Assembly (NCBI GenBank): GCA_006176705.1
Contig: QRFJ01003036.1
Span: forward strand, 62,001-126,000
Reading direction: 5' to 3'
Source: Cocos nucifera
Lineage: Eukaryota > Streptophyta > Magnoliopsida > Arecales > Arecaceae
Length of the DNA: 64,000 bases
In this document: positions 11,461 through 22,455 of the stretch, piece after piece
How the letters are laid out: each line of letters opens with the position of its first letter
Position numbering within the stretch: the stretch's first letter is position 1
Notes under the pieces: generated by a model
Database searches by the model: none
The model's input: only the letters and a program-made list of their open reading frames with translations
What the model was told of the DNA's origin: nothing
Made by a program: the position numbers and the translations under genes

Positions 11461-12140
11461 CATCATTGAATTCTTCTATTTCAAACTCTTGGATATTGGA
11501 TACCGCTTGCGATTTTCATATCTATAAATCTTTGTAGGGGCTGCAAAAAATTAGAGTTTTGAAGGAGGATGACTTCGAGCTCTATGGCGTTGGAGGAGAG
11601 TCCATCCAAGCAAAAGCTATAGGGATAAATATTTTAAAGTTACTTTCTAGAAAGATTTTAGATCTAAAGAATTATTATTATATACCTAAGATCATTAGAA
11701 ATATTATGTCTATACCCTTGTTGTTAAAATAAGATTATGAATTTGATGTAATAAGCAATGGTTACTCAATTAAATTTTTTAATGAAATAATTTGTTCTAG
11801 CATTTTTGACAATGGTCTTTTGACTCTATCTCTAAATGATAATATTTTTTATGTTGATGAAAATAGAAAATGAAAGAGAGAATATATTAATAATACTTTA
11901 CTTTGGCATTGTTAACTTGGTCATATAAGTGGGAATAGGATTAACAAGTTATATAAAGAAAAGTTCTTTGATCCCTATGATTATTAATTATTAGGAACTT
12001 GTCAATTTTGTCTCATGGGTAAAATGACTAAGACTCCATTTAGTGGATATGGAGAAAGGATAAGTGAGTTATTAGGACTTGTACATATAGATATATGTAG
12101 TCCTATAACAACTCAGGCTATGAGGAAGGAAACAAGGCTA
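11461..12140 (+). pseudogene. Copia protease and integrase N-terminus of element K
   Basis: Follows gag. The aspartic protease motif reads ILDTACDFHIYKSLQGL near 11490-11540; the catalytic D-T/S-G triplet is D-T-A here. Then come the ISVGILAK-like region and the integrase zinc domain (LWH..LGHISGNRINKL near 11900-11950, CQFCLMGKMTK near 12000) and the first catalytic aspartate region (VHIDICSP near 12085). The reading frame contains stops and frameshifts. It breaks off at about 12140, before the second catalytic Asp, so integrase is incomplete. Confidence 0.8.
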
Positions 12141-12157
12141 ACAGAAGGCTCTGCACA

Positions 12158-12188
12158 AAATTAAATTCTTGCAATAAGAATTTAATTT
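12158..12188. repeat. Perfect 13-bp inverted repeat
   Basis: Arms aaattaaattctt (12158-12170) and aagaatttaattt (12176-12188) around the 5-bp loop gcaat. It lies just after the broken end of K's integrase. Confidence 0.85.
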
Positions 12189-12420
12189 AGAAAATCAGAT
12201 TTAAAAGGTATTAGAAACTTGATCAAGTCTCTGTGTGGATCAACGTTGAAGGATGAATACGTTGGCACCTAATTGAACCCTTGTTGGACCTCTATCAGAA
12301 TTGAGACTCAAATCAGGATTTAGTGATTCAAGTATGTTCCTATGCCCTAAGTTTATATTATAATTGTATGTTATATGATTTCTTTTTAATAAGGTGATCC
12401 TAGTTTAGGGTTTGATTTGG

Positions 12421-12480
12421 ATTTTCTTAATAAATTTCTTTGAAATTCAAATTTTCTTAATAAATTGCATTGAAATTCAT
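12421..12480 (+). repeat. Tandem duplication, 30 bp x 2
   Basis: Units 12421-12450 and 12451-12480 share ttttcttaataaatt and ttgaaattca with few differences. It borders the point where similarity to the E-type LTR begins. Confidence 0.8.
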
Positions 12481-13607
12481 GCTTCCACCCTGACCATCAA
12501 ACTCTATAGGACTCTCTCTCCTTTTGCCATCTTGCTTTCCAATGCCCCACTCTTGATTTTTGGCATGAGATTTCTCATGCCCAGAGAGTCCTCACGCCAC
12601 CCCATGCACCCATATCTCTCTTATATGGAAGTTTGTTTTGGACCAAGTCAATACTAGCATGTAGTTTTGATTTGAAATTCTATTTGATATAGTTTTAAGG
12701 AACCAAAACTCTTCTTCTGAGTGTGGTCCCAACATACCTAATTTTTCTATGATTTTTTCATAGAAAATAAGAAATTTTTATGTGCCAATTCCCTAGAGTC
12801 CATGCCAAAAGAAGAGGAGGAGGCACCCAAGAGTTGGGCACCCCAAATCTTGTCTTATTTGGGCATTCCTATCTAGGTTTTTGACCTAGACAGTTACTCT
12901 CTCACATCTCCTTATTTAAAAGGGGTTAGGGTCTAATTTTTTTATAGACAAATCAGCTAAGAGAGAGGGTTTGGGCGTGGGAACCTTGGGTGCAAAAGGG
13001 TTGTGGGCGTGTGCTACTATATAGACAAAAATTCTAGTGTCTAGATGAGAGGAAAGAAATAGAGAAGAAGGGTCATCTCTAGGGTTTTGTTTTGCATCTT
13101 CTTCCACCATCTTGTTGAGAGAAAAACATGAGGAAGAAGACCTCTCTCAGATCATCCCATCTCCTCTTTGGTCCTTGGAGAATCCAAGTTATTCGAAGAA
13201 GGAGATTCACCATTAATCGTGAAAGAAAGATCAACACAGTACTAGCATACTATGATGATTTCCAGTTGCTAGACCTCGGATCAAGATTGAGGCTTTGTAT
13301 GGACTTTTATAGAGGTCGGACATGTATATGTTCGAAGTGACAACCTCAGCCTCATATCAACAAGTAAAGATCCTGACTTACAAAAGGTGAAAGAGATATG
13401 ATCTTTTTCTCCTACTAGATTAGATCTAGTTTTTATTTGATGTTGATATAATCAACATCCTCATTTTTATTTATTTTTTAATTTTAGAATTATATGCATG
13501 CATGGATCATGTCATTAGATTAATACAATTAATCTATAACATTTGCTATCTTTATTTTGAAAAAGATTTCAAAATTGTCACTTGCAATCCCTAGATTTTT
13601 TCTTCAA
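12481..13607 (+). repeat. 5' LTR of element E, 5'-truncated
   Basis: Aligns with the second half of the D LTR (8640-9841) and F LTR (26570-27947): the ctcatgcc.agag block, the cacccaagagttggg block at 12823, and the agatc..cacagtactagcatac block at 13215. It ends tcttca next to a PBS. The first 1.4 kb or so of the LTR is missing. The small frames at 12412-12657 and 13128-13340 lie inside LTR sequence and have no family resemblance. Confidence 0.8.
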
Positions 13608-13609
13608 TT

Positions 13610-13622
13610 GATATCAGAGCCA
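13610..13622 (+). other. Primer-binding site of E
   Basis: tgatatcagagcc: initiator-Met PBS with one G-to-A change against tggtatcagagcc. It shows that the LTR on its left is a 5' LTR. Confidence 0.8.
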
Positions 13623-13827
13623 AGGTCTTTTCGACATGATCTCTATGCATGTATTAGATTATTTATTTAGATTAGAACTAAATTATAATCTAAGATTAAA
13701 TCTAAAAGTTAAATATTTAGATTGCATAGACTGATCTTATAAGATTATCCTGTTGTAAGATTTATCCCTTCTAGTGTAAAGGTTGTCCTAGTTCGTACTG
13801 ATCTAAATCTTAATCATAAATATATTA
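13623..13827 (+). other. Leader of element E, first part
   Basis: Non-coding leader containing the first unit of an approximately 200-bp tandem repeat (actgatcttataag, ttatcctgttgtaag, gttgtcctagttcgt). The same repeat occurs in the leader of F (28018-28455). Element I is inserted after 13827; the leader resumes at 25078. Confidence 0.8.
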
Positions 13828-16577
13828 TGTAACATCCCAAACTAGCAAAATAATATATTAAAATATTTTTATTCAAATATGTATGATAATGATATGTTGA
13901 AAGATTTTTAAAGTAATATTGATGTGAGTAATACTTCTGGATGCAATGGTGGCTATTTGCCATTTCGAGTCATGAAAATTTCTAAGTCTGAAAGCTAGCA
14001 CCTATAAGAGGAGCTATATAAAATATTTTCTTGGAACAAAAAGTCTCGATAATTTATCTTTAGGTGTTGGAAAGTTGCAAAATATTTTTTAATAAATTTT
14101 GGAGATCCTTTAACCTATTCATTCAAAAGCAAGAAAGTTATAAAAGTTTCGAGTTTGGATAATTTGAACTAGAACCCAAATTTTAGTTTCTTATTCTGAA
14201 GAACTTTGATTTTGCTGATATTTTTACTAGTTTCAGGTAGGGGGTGTTCCTTATTTACATTTATGTTTTAAAATTAATGGAGCAGAGTATAAGTAGAGAA
14301 TTGAGTAATCAGCTATGAGTAGAGTATGAGAATAGAACTTTTGAAATCCTTAGGTTCAAGTTGACCCAAATTGAAATTGAGCCAGCTCGAGTCTAAGGCT
14401 ACAGAGTGAGTTTTCTATTTTTCTAAGAGATCCAGCTTAATTTAGAGTCGAGCTAACCCGATTTGGGGCCCAGCTAGCTCGGCCAATGGGAAATTCTGAG
14501 AGTGGGTTTAACCGAGAGGGTTTTAAGTGAAGCTTTTAAAAATATTTTTTCAAAGAATGAATGAGTAGCTTGAGAACATTAACTAATGGTTGAAAATATA
14601 TTACAGCAACACTTGTTAAGCTTGGGATTGGGTGGATTCTTCATGGAATAACATCTAGCAAATTCTCTTTAGTTTATTTATTTCCAAAACAACAAAACTA
14701 CCGGTTCTCTTTTCTTCTATTCTAGATTTTCTTGGTTGAAATGACTAGAAGAGAGAGGGAGAGGGCTAGACAAAGAAGAGTCCTTAGTTAAAAGTTCTTA
14801 GAATTCAATGGAAAAAGAGAAGGTTTAAGGATAGACTGATTTAGGGGGAGAAAGATTGCTGGCAGTGAGAAATAAAGAACTTGGTTTCAGAACTCCTGCA
14901 GGGTTATAGCAGTTTAAGGTAAGGATTCTGATCTCTAAACTAAGTTAAATTGAGTCCTCAACTATTCTTATCAGATTTAGGAGTTTAGTAAGTATGTAAT
15001 TTAAATTAAGTTTAAAGATAGATTATGCTTTTATTGATACTGAAATTGGAGAGATGGCTTGGTTATGAATTAGAATGATGTTAGCTAAATCTAAAATCAA
15101 TTATAAGAATGAAAATAGAATTAAATATCTAAAAATTTACAAATCATGTGGAAGTTTATTTAGACCTAAGTCGAAGTAAGCAAGGGTGAGTAGAAAGAAA
15201 TAATTGAAAGATTTAAGTAAGAGTTCAGAAGCAACAGATGTGTAGTTTTGATCTTGAGTTGCATGGTATCATATTGATCAATATTTATTGATGATATAGT
15301 AAAGGAAAAGGGTTGGAAAGGTGTTTGCATAAGCCATTCAAGTAGTAGCCAGTTGAGGTGAGTGGTTCTCCTATTTAGCCTTGGTAATTTTCTTATTATA
15401 TTTTGTTATGGGAATGAGTTATTTTGGAAAGTAGCTAACTTGGATTATTCTTCAGGTTATGTATATATATATTTGTGCAAGTATGAAAACAAGCTAGGGA
15501 TTTAGTTGAAATGCTACTGCTGAATATGTATATTCAGCACATGTACATATTTAAATTGAGATAAGGTTTCATGTTCATTAAAAATGTTCTGATTTTACTC
15601 TTTAGCTTTTGGAATATAATTTCTTGATAATTGGAAAGTTATTCAGCATGTGTTTTAAAAGGGTTACCCATATGAATGATCAACCTATCGGTACATCCTA
15701 TCATTCACATAGGCATAGCATTAGCTAGCATCATAAACTGAAAACTCAACTTGCCCATGGGGGCTTATTCATTACTAACATCAAACTCAGCTTGCCCAGT
15801 GGGGCTTATTTACATTATTTGGCATTAGCAGCTACTTGCCTGCTACCTTTGGAAAGTGACGCTCTGGAATGTAAACGGTAAGAACCAATAGGCAGCGTAC
15901 ATGAGCATAATATGATCATTACAAGGTATTGTTCTGATTTGGCACATTTTAGCATATGATGTTATAAGCTTATTTTAGTTGATTTAGCTTAATGAATTAC
16001 ATGAAGTGTTAAAGCTAAAGATTTCTATTTTCTATTGTTAAATAATCTATTCACTCACTAAGACTTTCCAAGTCTCACCCCTCATTCTTTTATGTGCAGT
16101 TTGAAGCATCTTAGTTGGGTTTGGAGGTTGTATCATTATTTTGTCAGCATCTGCTTTGAGAAGTGAGGGCTAAGGTAGCTTAGGTAATGATAGGAGTGTA
16201 TTTTGAGGGTAGCATGTATGTGTATCAAATTGTGGTTTATGATATGTACTATATGATGGTGTCACTTGGATCTGAAACTAATAAGTATGTTATATTTTGA
16301 ATGACTTGGCTTGTGTAAAATGTATATAGTATGGTTTTGTGAATGGAACCTTGAATTTGATTATGTAAATTATTGAGTTAAATTATGATATTTGCTTTAG
16401 TAGATTAAGAGGTTAGATTGAGTTGTATATGCTGATTAAGGTGGAATTTAAGATATTTGTGGTGAGCATATTTAAATGATATTGCAGCTTAGCTATAGCT
16501 TAGAAATCTTCTTAACCTTTAGATAAGGATGGGGTGTGGCACTATCACCTATAGCTAGTTATGGTTGGAGTGTTGCA
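13828..16577 (+). repeat. 5' LTR of element I (2.75 kb)
   Basis: tgtaacatccc ... gtgttgca, followed by a PBS. It aligns with the split 3' LTR block by block: the gagtttggataattt segment at 14150 and 19010, cttgcccagtggggct at 15790 and 24292, and actttccaagtctcacc at 16063 and 24563. The terminal part (ggggtgtggcac, then gtgttgca) is the conserved LTR end. A TA-rich run near 15462-15475 is longer in the other LTR. Confidence 0.92.
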
Positions 16578-16581
16578 TGTT

Positions 16582-16594
16582 TGGTATCAGAGCA
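16582..16594 (+). other. Primer-binding site of I
   Basis: tggtatcagagca, four bases after the LTR end; complementary to the 3' end of initiator-Met tRNA. Confidence 0.85.
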
Positions 16595-17106
16595 AAGGTT
16601 AATGGTTAATGATCAATGGAGATAAGCAATGGTTAGTAGGAAGTACATGTTTAATTATCAGAGCAAAGGTTTAATGGACTATCGAGATAAGCAATGGTTA
16701 ATGGTTTAATAAGATGAGCAAAAGTTTAATTGGTGATATGAGTAAAGTCTTATAATCAGTAGAAGTGAACAAAAATTTATAATCAGTGGCACAATAAATA
16801 GTTATGGTCATTGGAGATTAGTAAAGGTTTATGAGTAGTAGGGATGGACCTAAGCTAGAGTAAAGGTTTATGATTGGTAGGGATGAGCCTAAGCTAAGGA
16901 TTAATATATATAAAGTGAGTTGAGTGATTTTGGAGATGACCTGATAGATAGATAAATTGAATCATGATCTTTTAAAGATTTCTTGTTAGTAGCATTTATT
17001 TTAAGTTTATGTTTCAATTTGAATGTTTCCTTTTAAGATTTATTTATCAGAAGAATTATCGTAAAGACAAAATGAAGTTGATTGTATTAATTATATTTTG
17101 TAGGAA

Positions 17107-17758
17107 GATGGTTCGAGCAAGGTCAGGGTTTGATGGAGATCTATTACCAGTAAGAGATAGTAGTCGAGGTAGTGGCTCAAGTAGAAGTCGAGGTTGTAGT
17201 CGGGGTAGAACAAGAAGACTTGATAGTGATGGCCAAAATTGCATGATATTATCTTGTACTTTACATTTTGCCTTAAGGGAGGAGAGAAAGACTTTACAAT
17301 TGCATGAGAATATTTCTGAGCCTGCACCTAATACCCGAGCATCAAAATCTTTATTTCAAGTGCAAGTACCTACTATTGGATTGCAGAAATTTGTAGGTAC
17401 AATTACTCAAGCAGTTACTACTGCAGTAGCTTCTATTTGTGAGCTTCAATCTCAAGATACAGATGTAGAAAGAAGATGTAAGAGAATTAGAAAATATGAG
17501 GCAATGGAATTCTAGAGTGATCCAAATAGGAGAGCTAGTTTAGTTGCTACGTCATTAAATCAAATCCCTCAGTGTTCAAATTATGGGAAGTTTCACTCGG
17601 GAGAATGTAAAAAGGGGTTTAGAGGATGTTTTTGGTGTGGACTGATAGGTCAGAACAAGAGTTGTCCAAATAAAGCTCCAATTAAGAGGTTCCCATCAAT
17701 GTCCAATGCGTTTTCTGGTGTGCCTGCAAGCAAAGTGAGGATTGATACAAATGAATAG
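17107..17758 (+). pseudogene. Gypsy-type gag remnant of element I
   Basis: ATG at 17107 (an in-frame ATG also exists at 17009, but the PBS-proximal leader makes the later one more likely). The N-terminus is basic and rich in Arg, Gly and Ser (residues about 15-40: SSRGSGSSRSRG and RGRTRR), as in plant Ty3/gypsy gag. The frame stops at 17513-17515; read in the same frame, a double zinc knuckle follows at 17572-17673: C.NYGKFHSGEC, where the second Cys has become Tyr, and CFWCGLIGQNKSCP, where the His is lost. The capsid core between N-terminus and knuckle seems shortened. It ends at a stop at 17756-17758. Role in the family: particle assembly and RNA binding. Confidence 0.75.
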
Positions 17759-18650
17759 ATAGATCAAAGTAAGAAGGACAACAAGTGAGGTAAGTTACCT
17801 TTAACGTGGAAAATAAGTATGAGTTAAATATTTTAATTGAAAATTTATTTAACTACAAGTTTGAGTTAGAGTTGGAGGACAAGGATTTAATTTTCAAATG
17901 CAATTGCTTGTGATGGTATGAACTGTTAGTAGTTTTATATCTTGATTAATTGAGTAGCTGATTAATGAGCATGAACTGAATAAGTATACTTATAGTGTAG
18001 ACAGCTTCTAAAATAAGCGAAGCATCTGCATTCTTATATTCCCTGTTTGTACTAAGTATTGCATTTTTGTGAGGTATGTGTTGATATATTTTAATGAATA
18101 ATAATGAATGGAGAATTTGATGACAATTACTAAGGATTGTGATGCATCGAAAGATTCAGAATTTGTAAGTTTATAATCTAAAGTTTCAAGTTAAAAGAAG
18201 TTAAGAAAAACTCAGATGTTAAGATAGTGTGGACAATAACAATGTGAGTATTTGTTAATGAATTATTTATACTGTTATGAAGAAATGTAATTATTTCTAA
18301 AAAGGATTGGAATCATGAGTATTTAATATTTTGATTGAACATCAGTGATGCAAATATAGAACTAAAGGTCCTTTGGAAAATAGTATGATTGGTAGTAAAA
18401 TTTAAAAAGTTGAATAGCTCATAAAGTATCTAAGTAAAGATGTGGATATGGGATATATAAGAATCAAATAATTATTCTTTAAAAGAAGGTCATGATATTA
18501 TGGTAAGAAGAAAACTAAAGTTAAGCATGTAAGATTTACAACTATGGTAAGTTAAATAAGAGATGCTTTAGAATTCAGAAGAATGAATGTTAAGGTAATC
18601 CAGATGATTTGAAATTCAAATAGAACCTAGAGTTGATGGTGCAAATTTCG
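17759..18650 (+). other. Non-coding internal sequence of I
   Basis: About 0.9 kb where gypsy elements carry PR-RT-RH-IN. I see no long frame and no RT or integrase motif on either strand. It is AT-rich with short broken frames. Pol has been deleted, or this filler replaced it in a non-autonomous lineage. Confidence 0.65.
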
Positions 18651-18683
18651 AGGATGAAATTTTTTTTTAACGTGGGGTGGAAA
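18651..18683 (+). other. Polypurine tract region of I
   Basis: A gaggatgaaat stretch, a T run, then acgtggggtggaaa directly before the 3' LTR: the usual layout at the 3' end of plant gypsy elements. Confidence 0.75.
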
Positions 18684-19858
18684 TGTAACACCCCAAACTA
18701 GCAAAATATTATATTAAAAGATATTTGTTCAAATATGTGTGATATTGATACCTCAAAAGATTTTTAAAGTAATATTGGTGTGCATGATAGTTTTGGATGC
18801 AATGGTGGCTATCTACTATTTCGAGTCTTGAAAATTTCTAAGTTTGAAAGCTAGCACCTATAAGGAGAGCTATATAAAATATATATTTTTTCTTGGAATA
18901 AAAAGTCCTAGTAATTGATCTTTAGGTGTAGGTAAGTTGAAAAATTTTTTAATGAATTTTGGAGATCCTTTAACCTATTCGTTCAAAAGCAAGAAAGTTA
19001 TAAAAGTTTCGAGTTTGGATAATTTGAACTAAAACCCAAATTTTAGTTTTTTATTCTCAAGGATTTTGATTTTACTGATATTTTTATTGGTTCCAAGTAG
19101 GGGGTGTTTCTTATTTATATTTATATTTTAAAGTTAATAGAGAGTATTAACTTAAAAAATAAATATAAATAAGCTGAGAATTGAATAAAGCTGTGAGCAG
19201 AGTATGACAATAGAATTTTTGAAATCCTGAGGTTCGAGCTGATCCGAATTGAAATTGAGCTAGCTTAAGTCTGAGGCTACAGAGTGAGTTTTCTATTTTT
19301 CTAAGAGGGCCAGCCCAATTTGGAGTTGAGCTGACCCGAGTGACACTCTAGCTAACCCGATTTGAGACCGAGCCAGCTCGGTCAATGGAAAATTTTGGGA
19401 GCGGGTTTAACCAAAAGGGTTTTAATTGAAGCTTTTAAAAATAACTTTTTAAAGAATGAATAAGCTTCTTGAGGAGATTAACTAATGGTTGAAAATACAT
19501 TAGAGCAACACCTATTAAGCTAGGGATTGGGTGGATTCTTCATGGAATGACATCTAGCAAATTTCCTTTAGTTTATTTATTTCCAAAATAATAAAACTAC
19601 CAGTTCCCTTTTCTTTTGTTTTGGATTTCCTTGGTTGGAATGACCAAAAGAGAGAGTGAGAGTGCTAGAAAAAGAAGAGTCCTTAGTTAAAAGTTCATAG
19701 AATTTAGTGGAAAAAGAGAAGGTTTAGGGATAGATTGATTTGGGGGAAGAAAGGTTGATAGTGATGGGAAAGAAAGAACTTGGTTTAAGAACTCCTACAG
19801 TACTGTAGCAGTTTGAGGTAAGGATTATGATATCTAAACTAAGTTAAATTGAGTCCTC
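18684..19858 (+). repeat. 3' LTR of element I, first part
   Basis: tgtaacaccccaaac ... attgagtcctc, collinear with 13828-14966. Interrupted by J after the target site tcctc (19854-19858). Confidence 0.9.
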
Positions 19859-20798
19859 TATTGCCATCCACTACATCCCAGGTATCACCTAGCTCTGATA
19901 CCAAATTGTAGACCCATAATATTGCTCGAATGCCAATCATCCTTGACATCACAAGCACCGATACTATGCTGTGGAAGCTCCTGATCTTTAGCACGGACCT
20001 GAAGAAATCTGTGATGTTCTCTATGGGCAGCAAACCATAGATCCAACACCTAGATCTATGCTGGGGCACCTCCCTCCTTAGGCTTGAGGGAGGTGCCCCC
20101 TCTCTTTAGGGCTTCTTCAAGAATCTAGGGCAACTACACTAGAGAGAAGAGAAGAAGAGAGAATTGATGGAGAAAATATCTATATTCCATGGCATTCATA
20201 GCATTTTTGAAACCCTAATACAACCTATATATTTATACATAGCCATTAGGTCCGACCAAAAAACTCTCCGGCTAACCCAATACATAAAAGCATTAATCGG
20301 GCCCATGTACACCCATGTCTCCCATGCTTTCATCCTCTGGATCTAGACCCAACCCATACATGAATTAGCCCCCTTAAGACCTCTCAAACCAGACCTTAAG
20401 ACCCCTAGGATCAACCAAAATCCTAGCTCAAAACAAACCCTTGCGTAACTCTGCCCGTGCACTGAGCCGGCTCAGTCTCAGCACTAAGCCAGCTAAGTTT
20501 CACTGGGTCGACTCAGTCTGTAACTAAGCCGGTCCAGTTCTGTGCCGTGCCAGCAGTCCTGAACATGCAGCTCTCTATTTTACCTATGCACTGAGACTTA
20601 GCCGACCCAGTTTTGGATTGAGCTGGCTAACCTGCAGAAAATCTTCTTTCTGTAGTCTTGATTTTTCGACTTTGGTTCCTTGCTTCACCTTGAATCCTAG
20701 GTCTCCAAAGCACCAACCAAACCCCTAGAATCCCTAGAGCCAACCCTCTAACTCCTCCCATGGCCTTCCAAGGCTTGGGAGTATCATAAATCCTCACA
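19859..20798 (-). repeat. 3' LTR of J (940 bp)
   Basis: Plus-strand view: starts tattgccatcc and ends aatcctcaca. It matches 22456-23439 throughout, for example tagacccata, gatccaacacctagatct and ggggcacctccctcctt. The open frames 19839-20069, 20164-20346 and 20627-20842 lie in LTR sequence and are not genes. Confidence 0.9.
20226..20240 (-). promoter_or_regulatory. TATA box of the J LTR
   Basis: The complement reads TATAAATATATAGG. The right LTR has the same signal near 22822-22836 (TATAAATACATAGG). It would drive J transcription to the left in this copy and give the genomic RNA from the right copy. Confidence 0.55.
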
Positions 20799-20814
20799 AT
20801 CTCCACCTTGGTGC
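20799..20814 (-). other. Polypurine tract of J
   Basis: atctccaccttggtgc on the plus strand; the element strand reads caaggtggagat directly before the LTR start tgtgaggatt. Confidence 0.75.
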
Positions 20815-22441
20815 TCCCAAGCCTTGGTAAACCACTCGGCAATGTCCTCTTGCATGATCACACTATCCCTGTGCACTCGATAGCATCTGTGCAAATATCA
20901 CCTCCGCAAATTCTCTTCAGCTATTGTGCTCTCTTGAGGCTTTTGGATGACCACCTCTACTGCTGAAGACCTGTGCTTGCTTCTTGGCACCATCCTGAAA
21001 TTATAGGATCCCTTCTGCTTAGTAGCTGCATCATTTTCTTTGAACTTTCCTAGAGAACCTATAGTATTTCTGCACCGGTACACGCTATACCACCTGACAT
21101 GATCTTCTTAGAGCTACGCCTATCCCCCAGCACATGCCGCTCCACCTGGAACTGTGCATCACCAATGCTCCAAACTCATGTCAAATTTTCTCTTCAATTA
21201 TGAAGCTACCTCTTTGGAGCTCCACCTATATCCGAAGTCCACCTGATGCTGTAGAAGCCAACTCTATCATCGAGTCCCTCGAGGCCAACCACTTAATGCT
21301 GCACTACTAAGCTTGCCGCTGCACCTCAAACACCGTCGCTATCCCTTCGAACCCTCTGCACTCCGCGGATCCCTTCGAAGCTATCTCGAATACCTCCACA
21401 ACCTGCTAGCACCTTTGAAACCCAAAAGCTCATCCAACTCTTTTGAATTCAGTGACTAAACTATCGGGAATTCCACCCTAGTCCTTCTCTTCTGTCCCTA
21501 CACCAGCCATCGCTTCAGTTGCACCCAAAGAACCATCCTCCACCTAAACCATGACTCTCCCTAGTGCTCCTGCAGAAGAAACCTGATCCATGATAATTTT
21601 GACTGCTAGATGCCTCTGGTGCTTCCTGAGACCCCCGACTGTCCTTGAGACCTACACCCCATCTCCCTGAGATACCACTGATACTCTCTGCTGAGATACA
21701 CTCCTCGACTAAGATACACTCCTCGGCTGCTACACCACCAAGCCTCTCTCAGTCTCGTGCCTCTAGGGAAGCACTACTGCAGCATTCCAGCCCTTCCTAA
21801 CTCATCTTTACGCCGCTCTACAGCTATCTAGCCTTGACCTGTTGGACCTTCATGGATAATCCATCTCCATCACTCCCAAGCTTCCGTAAATCTATGCTCT
21901 GGTCGAACCGTTGAATACATCTTCGACTACTTCCTCGCCTTTTTGACATAGAAGGATGTATAGTCGCTTCTTCATTCTTCCTTCGACCATTACCCCTTGG
22001 AAAACCTTTCTTCAACGGTTCTACACTACCCATCTTTCTAAAGAACCCTGATACTCTCTACTGAGATACCTTCCTTGACTGCTACATCATCGAGCCTCTC
22101 TCAGCCCTGCATCTTCAGGGAAGCACTACTGTAGCACTCCAGCACTCCCTACCGTCACATAACCATCATACACCCCAGCCTTTCCACCAAGATTGATCAG
22201 CAAATCATGCACCAAATCCTCCCATCCTGAGAAAATCTCTTCTCGTTAAACCTCTCAACCTCCACCTTCAACCCGCTGCTTCCAGTTGGCCAAACCACGG
22301 CAACAATAAGATAGATTTGAGACATACCATGGAATTCTTGTGTAGATTTCTAATTTTATCTTGTATGACTTCTCCTTTCCTTCCATGCACCATCAGATTC
22401 TAAAACCTGGCTCCTTCCATGCACCATCAGACTCAGAAACC
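20815..22441 (-). other. Interior of J without recognisable pol
   Basis: About 1.6 kb, richer in C on the plus strand than its surroundings. Only short minus-strand frames exist (for example 21824-22033, a basic 69-residue frame with a run of Arg/Lys, and 20898-21083). I do not recognise either and do not call them genes. A stretch of about 110 bp is present twice: 21678-21796 and 22048-22152. A short ccttccatgcaccatcag duplication lies beside the PBS (near 22380 and 22412). Confidence 0.65.
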
Positions 22442-22455
22442 TGGCTCTAATACCA
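22442..22455 (-). other. Primer-binding site of J
   Basis: tggctctaatacca on the plus strand: complement of an initiator-Met PBS with one transition, abutting the right LTR. Confidence 0.85.

Larger units (their letters stand above)
9842..12140 (+). mobile_element. Ty1/copia retrotransposon K, internal fragment
   Basis: Plus-strand internal region: leader (9842-10613), gag (10614-11460), protease and the first part of integrase (to 12140). D interrupts it in the leader on the left. On the right it stops abruptly inside integrase and unrelated sequence follows. No LTR of K is inside the window. The gag is clearly copia but more diverged from A than B is, so K is an old copy. Confidence 0.8.
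12141..12480. other. Unassigned 340 bp between K and E
   Basis: No copia coding similarity. It contains a perfect 13-bp inverted repeat (12158-12188) and a 30-bp tandem duplication (12421-12480). It could be the end of a further, unrelated LTR, but no second copy is in the window to prove it. Confidence 0.5.

Noticed and set aside
7345..13607. Possibility that D, K and E form one element with LTRs at 7345-9841 and 12481-13607
   Set aside because: The D LTR is followed by leader sequence without a PBS, it follows an RT-RNase H end and polypurine tract so it is a 3' LTR, and the E LTR is followed by a PBS so it is a 5' LTR. The two cannot bracket one element.
20898..21083. Candidate host exon in the J interior (61-codon basic frame)
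   Set aside because: No splice-site support, no recognisable domain, and it lies between the polypurine tract and PBS of a retrotransposon; kept only as unassigned interior.
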